From Icerya purchasi (Eukaryota; Arthropoda; Insecta; Hemiptera; Monophlebidae): DNA of 64,000 nt. A model generated the notes under the pieces. The model did not search any database. It worked only from the letters and a program-made list of their open reading frames with translations, and was not told the DNA's origin. Of this stretch, positions 39,036 through 54,000 are shown in pieces; the first letter of the stretch is position 1; each line of letters starts with the position of its first letter. The stretch spans positions 300,122,464-300,186,463 of the forward strand of contig CM077116.1 of the NCBI GenBank assembly GCA_039619475.1, in the 5' to 3' direction. The position numbers were made by a program, and so were the translations under genes.

Positions 39036-39300
39036 ATAAAAACAGCAGTTGGACCAGATAACATATCCATTATTTTTTTAAACGTATTTAATAAAAAATA
39101 CCCGGGAGTAATAAATATAAATAAATTATTTGAAAAAAGTTATTCAGATATATGGAAATTATCTAGAAATAGCAATAATACAAAAAACCAGTAAGCCAAA
39201 GAAAGAATCTACATCATACAGAGGGATTAATCTATTATCAAAATTTCAGTCAAATTTATGAAAAATGAATTCTAAATAAAATTACAATAATAAAAATACT
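39036..39300 (+). pseudogene. Reverse transcriptase fragment
   Basis: The plus strand reads TAVGPDNISIIF, the K-APG-D-I block at the start of LINE reverse transcriptases. It is followed after about 45 residues by a YRGINLLSKF-like block near 39218. Stops separate them. It lies just beyond the NANS stop codon and could fall in its 3' UTR on the opposite strand. Confidence 0.5.
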
Positions 39301-39356
39301 TGAAATTTACAAAGCAACAACTTGAGCTGATGTAGGGGCTTAGATTTTTGTGACTA

Positions 39357-42300
39357 TTATTCGAATATAGGATTTTCAACGCACAAGTGCGATATTTCTT
39401 CATCTCGTTTTACTGACTTGAGTATTTTTCTTCCAATTAAACTGTAGTAAAATTTCGGTGATATACCTTTCGCTAAACTAACCTTTACATTAATATCGTC
39501 CTTTGATATAACGTGGCCGGCAATCAAGTCTTTATTGGCTACTATACTTTTGTACAACTTTTTGTAACAACTCATTTCGCATTCTTGAATTTTTTTATTC
39601 CGATTGCCTAAAGCACGTTCTATACATCGAATGTCCGTTACAAGCCGTTTAAATTCGCTTGGATCTAATGAACAGCAATGGTCTGTACCTTTTTGTTGTT
39701 TGTCCAATGTTATATGTCTTTCGATGACCTAGGATTTTAACAAAAACTTCGTTTTCATAAAACCAAGTAGTTTATAAAATAATTCCGAAACATTCAATAG
39801 TTCTTACGTAATAGTTACCATAACAACGGTATAAAAATCGTACTTTTGCTCCCAATGCTACGGCGGCTATTGATATCGCCGTACCTTCTTCGTGACCCGA
39901 ATAGCCAATGTGTATATCTGGGAAACAAATCTTATAATGCTGAATCAAATTTAAGTTAACATGTTCTGGTTTTGTTGGATATGATGAAACGCAATGTAAA
40001 AGCACTAATTTTTTGTGATTTGCGGTCACTGTTTTGTACACATTTGTTACCGAATTCATATCTTGCATTCCTAAAATAAAATTTAAGCTAAAAATTATTT
40101 ATTTTAAATGAAAATAACGCTACTTAAGAAGTTTTAATTATTATTCATCATGTATAATTAACATGACCATACGTCCCGTTTTGAACGGGACCGTCCCATT
40201 TTTTGGTTCTCCGCCCCGGTGTCCCAGAAAAATACTTCGGGGCGCAAAATTGTTCCGTTTTCCCAAATCGCGTAAAAATTGGCGGCTAGGTCGGGTGCGG
40301 GTGGTGCGGGAGCGCGTTGACGACAGCCGATTTGCCGCCCGCGCGCACTGATTGCAGTAACATATCATGATTGCATCATTTCATTTATTCATTAGCTGAT
40401 AGCCACGAGCACTTCCCGAGATTTATTATTGTATTCAGTTGTTTGATACCCGTGTAATATTTGTAGCGGTAATTGATTTAAAGTTTTTTGTGTTTTGGAA
40501 TTTTATCCAACTATGCCGAAATGGAAGTGTACGTTCAATATTAATTTGCAAGCAAGATACACCCATTTATTAAGCAAACAAATACTCCCTCGGATGTGAG
40601 ATGTGAAAAGTGTCGCACAGAATTTAGTGTTTCTGATAGCAGTGCCGGTAATACTGAACAGCATTTAAAGTCTGGAAAACATAAAAATGCCAACCGTGCC
40701 GCCGTTTCGAGTTCTTCAATGTTAAACTTTTTCAAGAAATCGGACGCGCCAACTTCAAAGGATTTCGATATCGCCGCAGCAGAAGGTATCTAGGCTTATC
40801 AAGAAAACCACAGTTTTTGCTCCAATGATTGTGCGTCGAAATTAATCCAATCATGTTTCGATCAGAAATTTAGATGCACACGTACGAAAACAGAAGCTAT
40901 TGCAGTAAATATTTTGGCGCGTACAGCGATCAAAGAATTGAACGATAATTTTCGTAAATCCAACTGTATTAAAATTTAAACCGACGCTTCAAATCACCGT
41001 AACAAAAAAATACATTCTATTCTGGTGCACCTTTTTCAACCTTCCGCAGGTTTGCAAGTAAAAATTTTAGACCTTCAAGATCAACTAAGTGAAACTTCTG
41101 ATACCATTGCCAATTATAATTGATGACAGATAATAGTTTGACTGCAAAAATCGCGGCATGTTGTGGAGACAATGTCAACGTCAATTTCGGGGACTCAGCT
41201 AGGCAATGAACTAATAATGTGTTAGTGAAATTACAATCATCTTTGGAAAAACCATTAATAGGTATTGGATGCGGAGCTCATATAATTCACAATGCAATAA
41301 AATCTGCTGCAGATGGCCTACCCGTAGATTACAAATGCATTATTGTAAAGATATATTCATTTTTTTATATTTACGCGGTTCGAGTTGAAGCTCTAAAGGA
41401 GTTTTGTATCGAAACTGAAACAGAATATCACAAAATGCTGGGCTATAGCAAAACCAGGTGGCTTGCACTTATGCCTGCCGCGGGGAAAGTGTTTTAAATG
41501 TGTACCAGTCAGTAAAGAATTACTTTCTGAGGATTAAAAAATGTTCTCAAATATTAAAAAACGTTTTTGAAGACCCCACGTCGGAATTGTGGTTTTATTT
41601 TTTACACGATTAATCAACAAGTTTTCATCAAGCTGTATTGAAAGTTGAAGATCGTAAAAAAAAAAACCGTGTCCGTTTTAAGTCAAAAAATCAATAGTCA
41701 CGTTATGTATAATGCATTGCACGTAAGTATGCGCAGTTTTAGAACACATATTTTTTTATTATTATTACTTTACTTTCTTTTTATTTTCTGAGACTAAGAA
41801 TGGTGACACGAATTTGTTAATGCACGTGAAAGATTACAATTCAGGGATTCCGGCTAAAATTCATAACTTAAAGCCATACACCGTGTTCCATGGTTCAAGA
41901 AATTTAGTTGTGAGTGACTATGAAGGGGCCTAGCCGGATAAGCGGGTCAAAACTGCCTGTGAACGGATCGGGATGATGAGTGTGCCCTCTTCTTATTCAG
42001 CACTAAAAATGATGACGATTTCTACGTTTTCAGCCTAAAACATGCTAACTTTAACCTCAAAATCGAATATTATGTGTTTTAGTAGCCTGAAGCGGATTAA
42101 AACTTGGCTAGGAAGTACAATCGTATAAAGTAGTCTCAATGGTCTTGCAATTATGAGTGTCCATCGAAACATCATTTCCGATTTCATCAGCAAAATAATT
42201 GAAAAATCTACGACGAATCCTAGATTATGTTTTAATTAAAATTTTCGAATTATTTGAAATTATTTTCTAAAATTACAATAAACTCTTAAAAGTCGCAGTT

Positions 42301-45300
42301 ATTTCATTTACAATTCACCTACAATTTATGTTTTATTTAAATAAAGGATTTATTTTTACAAGAAACGGTGATAACTTATTCACATGCGTAATATCATCTT
42401 ATCTCTTCCTAGCTAACCGACTGACAACGTCCCTGATCAAATTTACAAGGTAAGTGATAAGAAATTTTGAAATGAGAATGTATGGTACAATACTTTTTTT
42501 TAAAAAAAAGGATACACTATTAACAGAAAACATATTGAGAAATAATATTAATAATTTCAGATTTCGTAATATAATAACACATCTATGGAGGTAACTTAAA
42601 GAAATTAGAAAAATTATAAAAAAAAAATTAACCGTTCATTTACCAGTTGATATTATTAACGTCTTGTTTGTTGCAATGGCATCCATTAGTAATGGAATAT
42701 TATCGGCTTCTCCTGAACCAATTTTTATGAAAGGTATGTTGATTTCGTGTAGGAATTTTAAAGAAACCTATATAACAACAATTTTTCAACCTGTGTTACA
42801 TATGCACATTATACAAAATAATTTTTTTATACTTGTTAGAAATAATTTAATATATTGTTTTTAAAATATCCCTAAATTCAGATATAGGATTCTTTTAAAG
42901 AAAATTATAAATAGTTTCGTTGATCACAAAAAATTAAATTCATTGCATAGTTTTTTTCTTCTGGTGTTATAATAATTATTTATTACTTAACCGTTTATTA
43001 ATGATTTAAACAACAATATGAAATTTTATTTTCTGGAACGTTACTCATCTAAAAATTAGTCATATCAGTGAAATTTAGGAAGCAAGTACAGATATTAATC
43101 TATCTTCTTTATCTATAGTACCGATAATAGATTTATATATAAAATAAATAAATATATAAAACCCATATTTTTACATTAAAACACACAAAATTACTATAAA
43201 TGTTACTTATACAATACCTCAGTAATATTAATACGATCAGCAAAGCATTGGAATTTAGCAGGAAGTTTAAATTTATAAATAGTACCTCGTTATAATTTTA
43301 TTTCGCTTTATTCAGTTTTATTTAATATCAAACAGCCCCCATATTAAATTATTTATACATATCGACCTTCAGCTTTAACGTTTGAAAAATATTATAACTT
43401 TTACAATGCAATAACTTTATAAAATTAAAATGAAGCCCAGATCAACCAGATACAAACTTTCGTTTATATAAGTTCCATCAATATTAATAAATAGTTTTTG
43501 AATAAAAACGGAAGACAAAAATTACAAAAAAGTATACCTTTTGCTAAAATATGATGAAAACAGCTTAACCTGATAATTACAAAGCGAATATATTCAACTC
43601 ACTGACAGATATGATACGAAGTTCTATTAATATATATTCAACAAAAAATAGTTTGGAAATTTATTTTTCATATAACAATTTTTATTTTTAATATGTTAAT
43701 TAAAGCTTTATATAATAACGGTATCGTTGGATATTTTTAACTAAATAGGACCAAACTAAATTATATTCCATACTACGTGAAAATGTTACACTATTATTTT
43801 AAAAATCATAAAGAATTTTGTAATATGTATGGGAGTAGTCTTCTGTGTGGGGAAGGGGGGGGGGGGGTGAGAGGGGAGACCTTTGGCTAAGTAAAATGTA
43901 AAACTGTAACCAATAAACAAATTAGCTGTTTAAATAAATATTAAAGTCCCTGTGCATAATGATAATCTCATTAAAAAACACAAAATCGTCGGAACAAGGG
44001 CGTTGCCAGCCACCGGGGGGGGGGGCAAGATGATAGAATGAGGATATCAGTTATAGGAAAAATAAAATTTATGAGTTGTAAAGACTAAATATTTTATTAA
44101 ACAAGAATAAAATCTTAATTAAAACATAATTTTCGTGGATTTCTGGCAAATTGTTCATAATTACGCACCTATGAATACTCATCACGGCCAGTTGATTAAA
44201 AAGTTTCAAGGCTCCAGAGGGGGGAAGCTGACCCGCGCTGGCGACGCCCATGCGTCAGAAACTGATAATTTTACATATTTGGTTCGTTGCAAAACTATCA
44301 TTAAGGATATATTATTAAGAGGCCACTTCAATAATTTTAAACGTAAAAACGTGTCCCCAAAACCTCAAAATATTTTAATAAACATATTTTACAAGAAATA
44401 AAAATTACGAACAAAATAAAGGAATGTTTATCAGTCAATTTCAGGCGTGAAATAACTTTTTCTAGGTGTTCTATTTTTTTGATCCATACCGTAGAAACTT
44501 AGAGAAGAACTTTTAAACTTTGTTCAACTGAATGATCTTAGTGTAGAAAAAATTGGTCATTCCATTGTAACGAACTGTGAGGAATTTTGTTTAGATATGA
44601 ATTTACTTCTTAGGCAAGTCTAGATAGAGACCCCGTTGTAGCTGATAAAGAAAGGAGCATTTTCAAAGGTTATTAGGAATATATCCACCTGAAGGTTTTA
44701 TTCGTGCACTATTCCTCCCCTATAAATTAAATTTTGCCATTAGTGATTTAAACAAATTTGTTTTAAATCAGTTATTAAATTCTTTAGAGTAATCCAGTAC
44801 CAAGAAGTTTAGTGGCAAATATTCCCTTACTATCTATGTGAAACAAGATGGACCGAAAGGTAAAAAAGCATTCCTTAATTGAAGTACATTTTTTCTGGAA
44901 TAAATAAAAAACTTAAATATTTATTGATCAATAGTAATAACCTTAAATCTGTTGTTACTGAAATGCCTTACCAGGGCCGAATTTTGGGTCTGTAGGCTCC
45001 TAGGCTGAACCTGTGGTGCGGGCTCTATCAATGGGTATGAAATATACCTTAGTTAAATGGGGGGTCCTCCCCCGGAATTATTTTGAAAATTTACCTGCAA
45101 AAATCGCAATTTAGAGCAATTTTCTAACTAAAAACATAAACAAATCATTTAAAGTTGATTGCAGAAAATTTTACTACACAGTATTTAGAATTTAATGAAT
45201 TGATGAGATAAAAATGAAAAGAATTGAAAATCATTAAAGTATTCAATACGATTTATTAACATTGCTATGACCAATTATATAACAAAAAGAACATAAAGTT

Positions 45301-48300
45301 AAGATTAATGTTGCTGTCTTTCTGTCTATGTTGCCAAATATGCAAAAAAAGTATTTTAATTTTAAAAATAACATATTGTAATTTGAAGTAAACATGTTAG
45401 GCAAATGCAAAATATATAAAAATGGAATGCAACAAATAGCAGATTTTACTTATATTTAATTCAAATATAGTACTTTCCTAAACAATCAGACTTAAAAGGA
45501 AAGTGAAATGTTAAATTATTTGAAATAAAATGTATAGAAATGCATTGATAAAAAATTTAGTACAGTGGACTTATACGTTATTTCAAACCTCATTTACTAA
45601 AAAATTTTTAAAACAGCTGTGTACATTTACTGCTAAATACTACATTTGGAAATGGCTCAGTGACTAATTGGTTTACGCCTACACTTCAAACTATCGAAGC
45701 TACTTATAAGATCTTTATAACTTAGTTGTCTTAAAATATCACTTTCAATGCTGAGCAAAGCCAAAACGTTGAGCCTGTCTTCTAACATGGAGGTTCGAAG
45801 CCTGTGTTTGATTAACTTCAATTTTGAAAATGTTCTTTCTCCACTGCTGTTTGTGACCATAAGTGACAAGTACATTCTTAGAGCGACCTCGATATAAGGA
45901 AAACAATCTTTTTTTTTTTTTTTTTTTTATTTTTCTTCCGCGAGTGTGCGACTAGCCTTGTGGGCTATCTAGCACTTGGCGTGTAAGTGGTGATAATTTG
46001 TGGAAACTCCTATCCAGCGATATGAGTTTCATCTGGTATCCGGCTTAATATATTTGAACCTTATAGTAAGTCCGTTGGCTTCATCCGCTTCAAGCGTCTG
46101 ATTTCATTGGAATTATCTAGTAATGCAACGGCCAGGCTATTTGTGTGGCGTCCTAATTTTCGACCGTACAGTTTTGCAACTTTTTTGATTTCTTCACTGA
46201 TTGTACTTATATGCAGATCTGTATGTAATGTATGATTGGTAATGTACCACGGGGCATCTGTAATTTGTCTCAGGATTTTATTTTGGAAACGTTGTATCTG
46301 CGCAATGTTACTCGGCTTAGCACATCCCCAGAGTTGACATCCATATGTCCAGATTGGTTTCAATATTTGTTTATATAGTAGTACTTTGTTTTCCAGGGAC
46401 AGTTCTGATTTCCTTCGCAAAAGCCACAGTAGGTTTCTATATTTCAAGTTCATTTCATTCCTTTTCTTTTTTATGTGTGTCTTCCAAGTTAATTTTTTGT
46501 CTAAGTGAATTCCGAGGTATTTTACTGTTTCTTTAATAGGTATAACCTTACTGTTAATATAAATATCCGATATATTACAGTTCTTCTTATTTGTAAACGT
46601 TATATGCGCAGATTTATCCTCATTGATCACTATACGCCATCGTTTGAACCATGTTGACAAACTATTGACAGCTGATTGCAGATTATTATTGATAATTTCT
46701 ACTGAGGTGCCTGTACATAAAATTGCAGTGTCATCTGCAAAAGTGGCCATTTCTGTTTCATCTGGAACAGGAATATCGGAAGTGTATATTAAGTATAGTA
46801 CTGGTCCCAGTATACTGCCCTGCGGCACACCTGCTTGGATCTGATGGAGCTCCGATTCTGCTTCCCCGTATTTAACAGAAAAATACCTTTCACTTAAGTA
46901 GGATTTTAATAATTCAAAGAGTTGGTATGGGAGGTTGCAGTGAATTTTATGCAGTAATCCCTCATGCCATACTTTGTCGAACGCTTGTTTAATATCAAGG
47001 AATACAGCATCACATACTTTTTTGGTTTCTAAGGATTCTTCTATTATGTTGACTATGCGATGTACTTGCTCTATAGTACCATGTCCCGTTCGAAATCCAA
47101 ACTGGTGCTCTGGTATCAAATTTCTGTCGTTTAAGAATGGCTTCATTCTTTTTAGTAATAGTTTTTCATATAATTTTGAGAGAACAGGAAGTAGTGCTAT
47201 TGGACGATACGATGCAAGTTCTTCGGCAGGTTTTTTGGGTTTTTTGATCATACCAACTTGTGAAAATTTAAGCTGAAGAGGAAAATATCTTATACGAATT
47301 ATAGCATTAAAAATGTAGGTCAACAGAATTAATCCTTTCCGTGGTAACTCTTTTAGTATTTTTGAAGTTATTAAGTCATACCCAGGAGCCTTATTTAGGT
47401 TCATAGTTTTGATTATTGATTTGATTTCGCCAGGAGATGTAATTTTAATATTGTTGCTTTGATTTATGTTACACAGGAGTGACGGTAAACAATCTGTTCC
47501 AGAGTGAGGTTGAAATACATTAGCTAAGTAGTTACCAAATTCTTCTGCCTTTTCTTGATCACATCGAGCCCATTTTCCATTTGAGTTTCTTATCGGATGT
47601 GATATTTCTGTTGGTCTTTTTAATCTTTTTGCTGCTTTCCAGAGAGAGTAATTATTTTGTTGAAGAGGTGACAAATTTATCAAATAATCTTTAAATGATT
47701 TATTTTTTAAGTTCTGTAATAAATGCTTACCACGTTGTGTTTGATTATTTAGCCTGGTTTTATGTATTGGGTTGCGATGTGTTTGCCATATTTTCCTTAG
47801 TTTTCGTTTTAAAGCTACTTCTTTCTTAATTTCTGCAGGATAGAATATAACTGGTTGATGTATACTATTATTTGGCGTGGCTGTCCAAGCTGCTTCTTGT
47901 ACTATTTTTGTGAAGTATTCCACTGCTAGTTCTATATGATCCGTGGTCTTGAGAGGGATTTTTAAATTTATCCTATTTTCTAATATTTCACGAAATTGAT
48001 CCCAATCTGTTTGTTTATTGTATAATTTCGGTCTGCATGTTTTCCTTATAATTTTTTCGCTTATGGTGAGTACCACTGGTGTGTGGTCGGATGATAGGCT
48101 ACTATCATTACACGTATCAATGTAGTTTGTTGGCAGTCCTTTAACCACAAAAAAATCTAGTAAGTCCGGAACCTTACACGGATCAGTAGGCCAGTATGTT
48201 GGAGACCCCGTGGAGTATACAGTGCACCTGTTTTCATCAAAGGCCTGTTTTAACTGTTTACCTCGGGGGACAGTTAATCTTGATCCAAAATAAATATTTT

Positions 48301-51300
48301 TTGCATTAAAGTCTCCTCCAATTATATACGCGTCACCTAGCGTCTTTAAGAATTCATTAAACTGCGCTTTAGTGATAATATGTCTTGGAGGGCAATAAAT
48401 CGCTGAGATGGTAATATTACTTTTTTCCTTTCTGTCTATGACTACAGTTGTGGCTTGTAGGTAATTATGCTCATATTTCCTTAGTACATGATGTTTGATA
48501 CTCTTTTTTATTATAACTCCTGTGCCACCGTGTGCAGTGCCATCAGGGTGGTTAGTGAAATATGAGTCATATCCCAGGAAATTAGCAAATCTAGAGCTTA
48601 TTAAGTGTGTTTCTGAAATTAATAATATATCTACATTGGATTGCGTAATATACATTTGAATTTCATTTGTATGGTTTAGAATACCATTGGCATTCCATGT
48701 AACAATTTTTAGATTTTTCATTTCTGATTAGTTACTACTGTCATGATGGTTTGCATTACACCATTTAGTAACTGAGATTGCTGATGCATTATGTCTTTAA
48801 GTAGATCTTTTATTTCTGTCATGAATGTTTGCAACATATTTGTAATTTGTAAATTAGTATCAAAATCAGATGAGTTTTGAGTGTTCTGCTGTCTTGTTAT
48901 TTGTGAATATGTTGGTTTTTGCAGTGCTTGGTCTGTGTGCATCCTTTGATTCTGATTGCCTAAATTAGGCCAATATCCAGGGAATATTTGATGATTTAGA
49001 TTTGAAATATTATTGACTGTTTTTGCTGACTTCTTAAAACGTACTTGCTGAAGTTTCCTGTAGATTAGGCACCCTTTATAATTGGAGGGGTGGTTTCCTT
49101 GGCAGTTGGCGCATACTGGTGGTTCATCGCGTTTCTTTTTACAGTGAACAGTATCATGACATCCACCGCATTTAACACATACATATGCTCTTTCACAATA
49201 AGTCTTGGTGTGACCGTATTGCTGACAACGAAAACACTGCGGAATTATATTTTTCTTTCTTGGCGCTTCCACTTTAATTTTCATTTGGAGTAATGTTTGT
49301 AATTTATATATATCACTATTATTATCCTGCGGTTCTAGATCCACAAAAAATAAAGAAAGGGGTAATTTACTCTCTCTATGTCTAACATTACTTATATGTC
49401 GCACTTTATGGCCTAGTTCTTCAATAGCCATTTTAATATCGTCGGTGTCGATGGAATGGTGTAGGTGACGAATTACTACACGAAAGCTTCTTTCAGATTT
49501 CATCTGATAAGTGTGATGTTCTATTCCTTCTTCTCGGAAGTATCTAACTAGTAAACGGTAATTGTCGGAATTGTTTGTTTTAATTTGCACTCGATTATCT
49601 GCGAGTGACTTACAGGTGTAAGGGTTAGGAGGCACAATATTGTTTGTATCGGTTAACATTTGAGGGTAGTTAGCCACGCCATACATGGTAATTGTAGGTG
49701 GCTTCGGTTCAGTTCCACTATCATCATTATTTGTCATTTGAACATGTTGATTATCAGTATCATTATCTACTGTGAGAAGTTCAAATCTATTAGCACTTCT
49801 GTATTGATTATCAGTAGTATTCTCAGAAGAAGAACTACTTGTTGTGTTTTGTTTTTTTCTTTTCCTTTTATTTTTGACTATGTGCCACGGATGTTTATTT
49901 GGCTGAGTATTTAGTGTATCATTTACAACTACAACGTCCATAGACGGAGGTGATAAGATTGGTGTATAAGTGTGTCTATGATTATCTATACTCGATTTTG
50001 CTTGAATAGATAAAGATGTGTTATTACCGCAACCGTTATTAGTAATATCGTCATCACTTACAATATTGTTATTGTTAGATAGATAATTAAGATCGTTATC
50101 ACCTGAGCTGTTTGTAATGCCGGTATGAGATGACTGCAGCAGCGGGAATTTATCATCTGCATTTACGGAGTTTTCTTCTTTGTCCCACCGACGGCTGAGT
50201 TTCGGTGAACGAAGCATAAAACTGTTCGTTCCCGAATATCGGGAATTGCAACACTTAACTAACTTAATATATTTCACGAGAGTGAGATAAATACGAGAAA
50301 GCACAAAACCTCAACGCGAGAAATAACAACCAGTTCAATGTAATCGGAAACCGACTCTCGAAAACAATCTTTGACATTATTTTCTAGGAGAAGTTTATAT
50401 ATCCACCTCTCCTAACTAGTTTCTTTTTCATTTTTCTCATTATCTTCTTGAAACTTCTGGTAAAAAGCTTTGAACTGAACCAGTTCATTTCCCAAATTAT
50501 CGTCTAGTCATGTTATATATTTTTACTAAGTTTTGAGCTGCTGCAATTATCCCTTCATCAGTGAGCGTATCCAACTTGTTGAGAAACCCAAAACGGGTAT
50601 CAACTAGTTTGTATGCCTCAAACCTCTGCCACAATGAAGATTCAAATTGATTTATTACAGGAAGGAAATTATGGGTTCGAAATTATTCTGATGAAGTGAG
50701 CTCAACTTCTGGGGCTTGGACACAGTCAAGAGGTGCCAAACGCACGTTTCTTTTACGCTTGCACTGTGTTTTACTCTCATATGCAGTGCAATCAGCTAAC
50801 TCAGAAGATTGTTAGCGATGTCAGTGCTGATGCGGCTGTGTTCACATCCAATCTAGGGTTCTGCAGAGTTTCACTAGTTTTGTTTACTTGTCTCAGGATA
50901 TCATCCCAAAATACTGTGTAGAGCCTTGTTTCCATCATTGACATTTTGTTATGCAAACTTAAAGCAGTAACATGTGATTTTCCTGAATCTTCTTTGTCCT
51001 CTGAAATTTCAAAAAGTGCATTTTTTATTTCCTTATAGTCTCGCAAGAGGGCTTTAGTAGCATCTGCTCGACATGATCAACGTGTTGTTGTTGTTATTTT
51101 TAGTACAAGAATGCGTTTGTCAGTTTCTGGTTTTTTCAAGCAATCGGTTAGAACTTTATATCTATTAGTTGAGGCTGTAAAAAATACATAAAGTTCTTCC
51201 AAAAAATCAAAAAATCTTACAGCACTACTCAGCAGCAGCCTGCACTACAAGATTGAGTGAGTGCCCAGCGCAAGGTACCCATACTGCTAAATTATTTTCT

Positions 51301-53906
51301 TCCAGTATCAGCGCTTGAAGGCCATTGTACTTCCCGCTCATTGCAGAAGCGTTATCATAAGACTGACCACGGCAGTTTTTAATGTCCATGTCATTCTCTT
51401 TCAAAAACTTGTTCAAACCTTGAAACATATCTTTAACTTTGTGCCCCTGGTTTGGCATGAATGTTACAAATCTTTCAACAGGGATGTGTTCCTCTAAATA
51501 TCTGAATATAACAGTAAGCTGATCAATGTGACCTTCATCTGGTGTTAAGTCTACTATTATTAAGTAGTACTTTGACTTCTTGATTCGAGAAATAACTTTA
51601 TTAAAAACTCGTTTGCCAATTAGTTGCACAACTTCATCGCAAATTATCGATGATAGGTGGTTGGTGTGACCACTTCCACAGTTTCCATGGTTCTTTATGT
51701 GATTGCTTAAAAAGTCGTCATATTGTGCTATAAGTTCCAATAGTCCTAGGTAGTTACCGTTTCTTGGTAACCCAAGTATCTGATTTTCCCCTCTGAATGC
51801 TAGACCTCTTTCACTGATAAAAACTATCGCGCTTATCAATCTCCTGAGAACTTCTCGCCAGTGTTTTGCTACATCTTCTGCTTGCCGTGTCAGTTCTTCA
51901 TCAATCCGCCCCACTTCTTTAGAGCATCCTGAAAAATCAATGACAGCATTCAGGTGGTTTTTAGATGTTTCGTGTTCAATCAAACGTGTAACAACATTTT
52001 TTTCCAATCACAATAACCACCATGTGTAAACTGTGAGCGTGTTCAGGAGAGAAGTTTGCATGCATAGCAATAGATATGTACATTGCTAGGTGAAAAACAG
52101 AATCATGAACATCCCATTTTTAGACAGCGTTCGACTCATCAGAGCTTCCCGCCCTCCAACACCATCGCCATTCGCCACGCCCCTAGCAAATCGAGATTTC
52201 TGAATGCTGACTCAACTCATATCAGCTGTCCATTGAAAAGTTCAGCTGAAATAGCCCACACAAAATATAACTGAGGCGATGTATTTTATGATTACAAGAG
52301 GGCACTCCCCACGGTATTAAAAGAAAGACATTTTTATTTTAGTCTATTTAAAATTAAAATATTTGAATTTTTTTTTTTTTTTTGTGGTGCGGGCTTATAG
52401 TCTGCAGCTTATATAGCCTATGCGTAAATGCGCCCCTGTGCCTTACATCCATGTTAATTTTCCTTTATTTATAATCGTGCAGTATTCTGTTATATTAGAA
52501 TCAGTTTTAGCTATAGTTCAGTTTGTTAAGCTGGTGATATCCATAATGGATCAGCAATGCAATAGCAGTATTTAAATTTCATCATGAAAACGTACAGAAT
52601 TTGAAACAATTTATGAACAGATAGTAGAAATGTTATTTCATTAGACGTTAATTCGAGAATTGTACATATTTTTTTGTGCCAAATAAATCATATTAATTGT
52701 CCAACTTTAACCATAGAAGAATGGATTCATTAATGCTTACAAAATAATGCAATAATTACTTCAGATTTTAAAATCCAATCAAAAAATTTTAAATCAAAAA
52801 ATATCAAATTGTAACAGATATGAAAATAGTAAATAAAAAATATGGAACTGAAAATTCCCTACACGAAACAGGAAACTAGTACAATTTTTAGACCAATACT
52901 CCCTGATAGTCGCTGAAAACGTTAAGGAATTAATATTAACTGATTTTCTGAAGAATACATTATTTCATCCTTCGATTAAAATAACTAGACAAATTGCAAT
53001 ATCATTTCCTCTTACAACATTGAACACCTTTTTTACATGTTACAAAGAATAAAAACATGGGTCAAATTAATTACAACTGAAGGTCAATTGAACGCCATTG
53101 GTTTAATGAGAATACAACAACAAACAGTAAATAAACAGTTTTTAAATGACGTTATAGATGTATTTACTTAAAAATCAAGATGTCTACAATCATAGTCGTC
53201 GTCAGGGGGGGGGGGGGTGGCAGGGAGGGGCAACTGCCCCCCCTGGAGCCTTGAAACTTTTTAATCAACTGGCCATGATGAGTATTCATAGGCGCATAAT
53301 CATGGAAAATTTGCCAGAAACCCACGAAAATTATGTTTTAATTAAGATTTTATTCTTGTTTAATGAAATATTAAGCCTTTACAACTTATAAATTTTATTT
53401 TTCCTATAACTCATATTCTCTTTCTATCATCTTGCCCCCCCCCCCCACCCACTGGCGGCTGTCAACTCATCTTGCCCCTCCCTGGCTCATCGGCTGGCGA
53501 CGCCCTTGTCTACAATTATTGTTTTAACTAACCAGGCCTTTATAGACATTCATAATTTTTATCATACCTTTTTACATATATTTGAGTAACACAATGCAGT
53601 ACTCATTCAACAGTCGCATATTATAAATCGATGCTATTATTGTCAATACTTTTATATATACATAAATAAAGAAATAAAAATACAGATATACATTCTAATA
53701 AGAACACAGGTTTTTATAAAATTGTTATTAAATAAATTAAAAATTTAAACACGTGAAATTTACACCAACTAGTTATATTCGCGTAGTAGAACTTTTAAAA
53801 AAACCCTTCCTTCACCTTGAAAAAATTTCTACGTACAAGGCAAGCAGGGCCGTATCTAAACCAAAATTTCAGAGGGGGCTACGAAAATACTTTTATAATT
53901 ATATAT

Positions 53907-54000
<94 letters not shown>

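Larger units (their letters stand above)
45912..50359 (-). mobile_element. Jockey-clade LINE, nearly full length, both ORFs open
   Basis: The element is bounded by GAAAACAATCTTT at 45899-45911 and 50360-50372, a 13-base target duplication whose T's merge with the poly(A) tail (T-run from 45909). Order on the minus strand: a short 5' leader of about 55 bases, ORF1 (Gag-like), ORF2 (endonuclease and reverse transcriptase), a 3' UTR of roughly 120 bases and the poly(A). It inserted into the hAT transposase gene on the same strand. The intact frames and perfect duplication suggest a young insertion. Confidence 0.93.
44972..52438 (-). mobile_element. hAT transposon interrupted by a Jockey LINE; target duplication TGCCTTAC
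   Basis: The left end CAGGGCCGAATTT and the right end AAATGCGCCCCTG are inverted repeats, and TGCCTTAC is duplicated exactly outside them (44964-44971, 52439-52446), the 8-bp hAT signature. Subtracting the Jockey insert leaves an element of about 3 kb with one minus-strand transposase gene. It sits in NANS intron 2, inside an older plus-strand hAT relic. Confidence 0.88.

Noticed and set aside
46345..47276. Plus-strand open frames opposite the Jockey ORF2
   Set aside because: They are shadows of the well-supported minus-strand endonuclease-reverse transcriptase frame.
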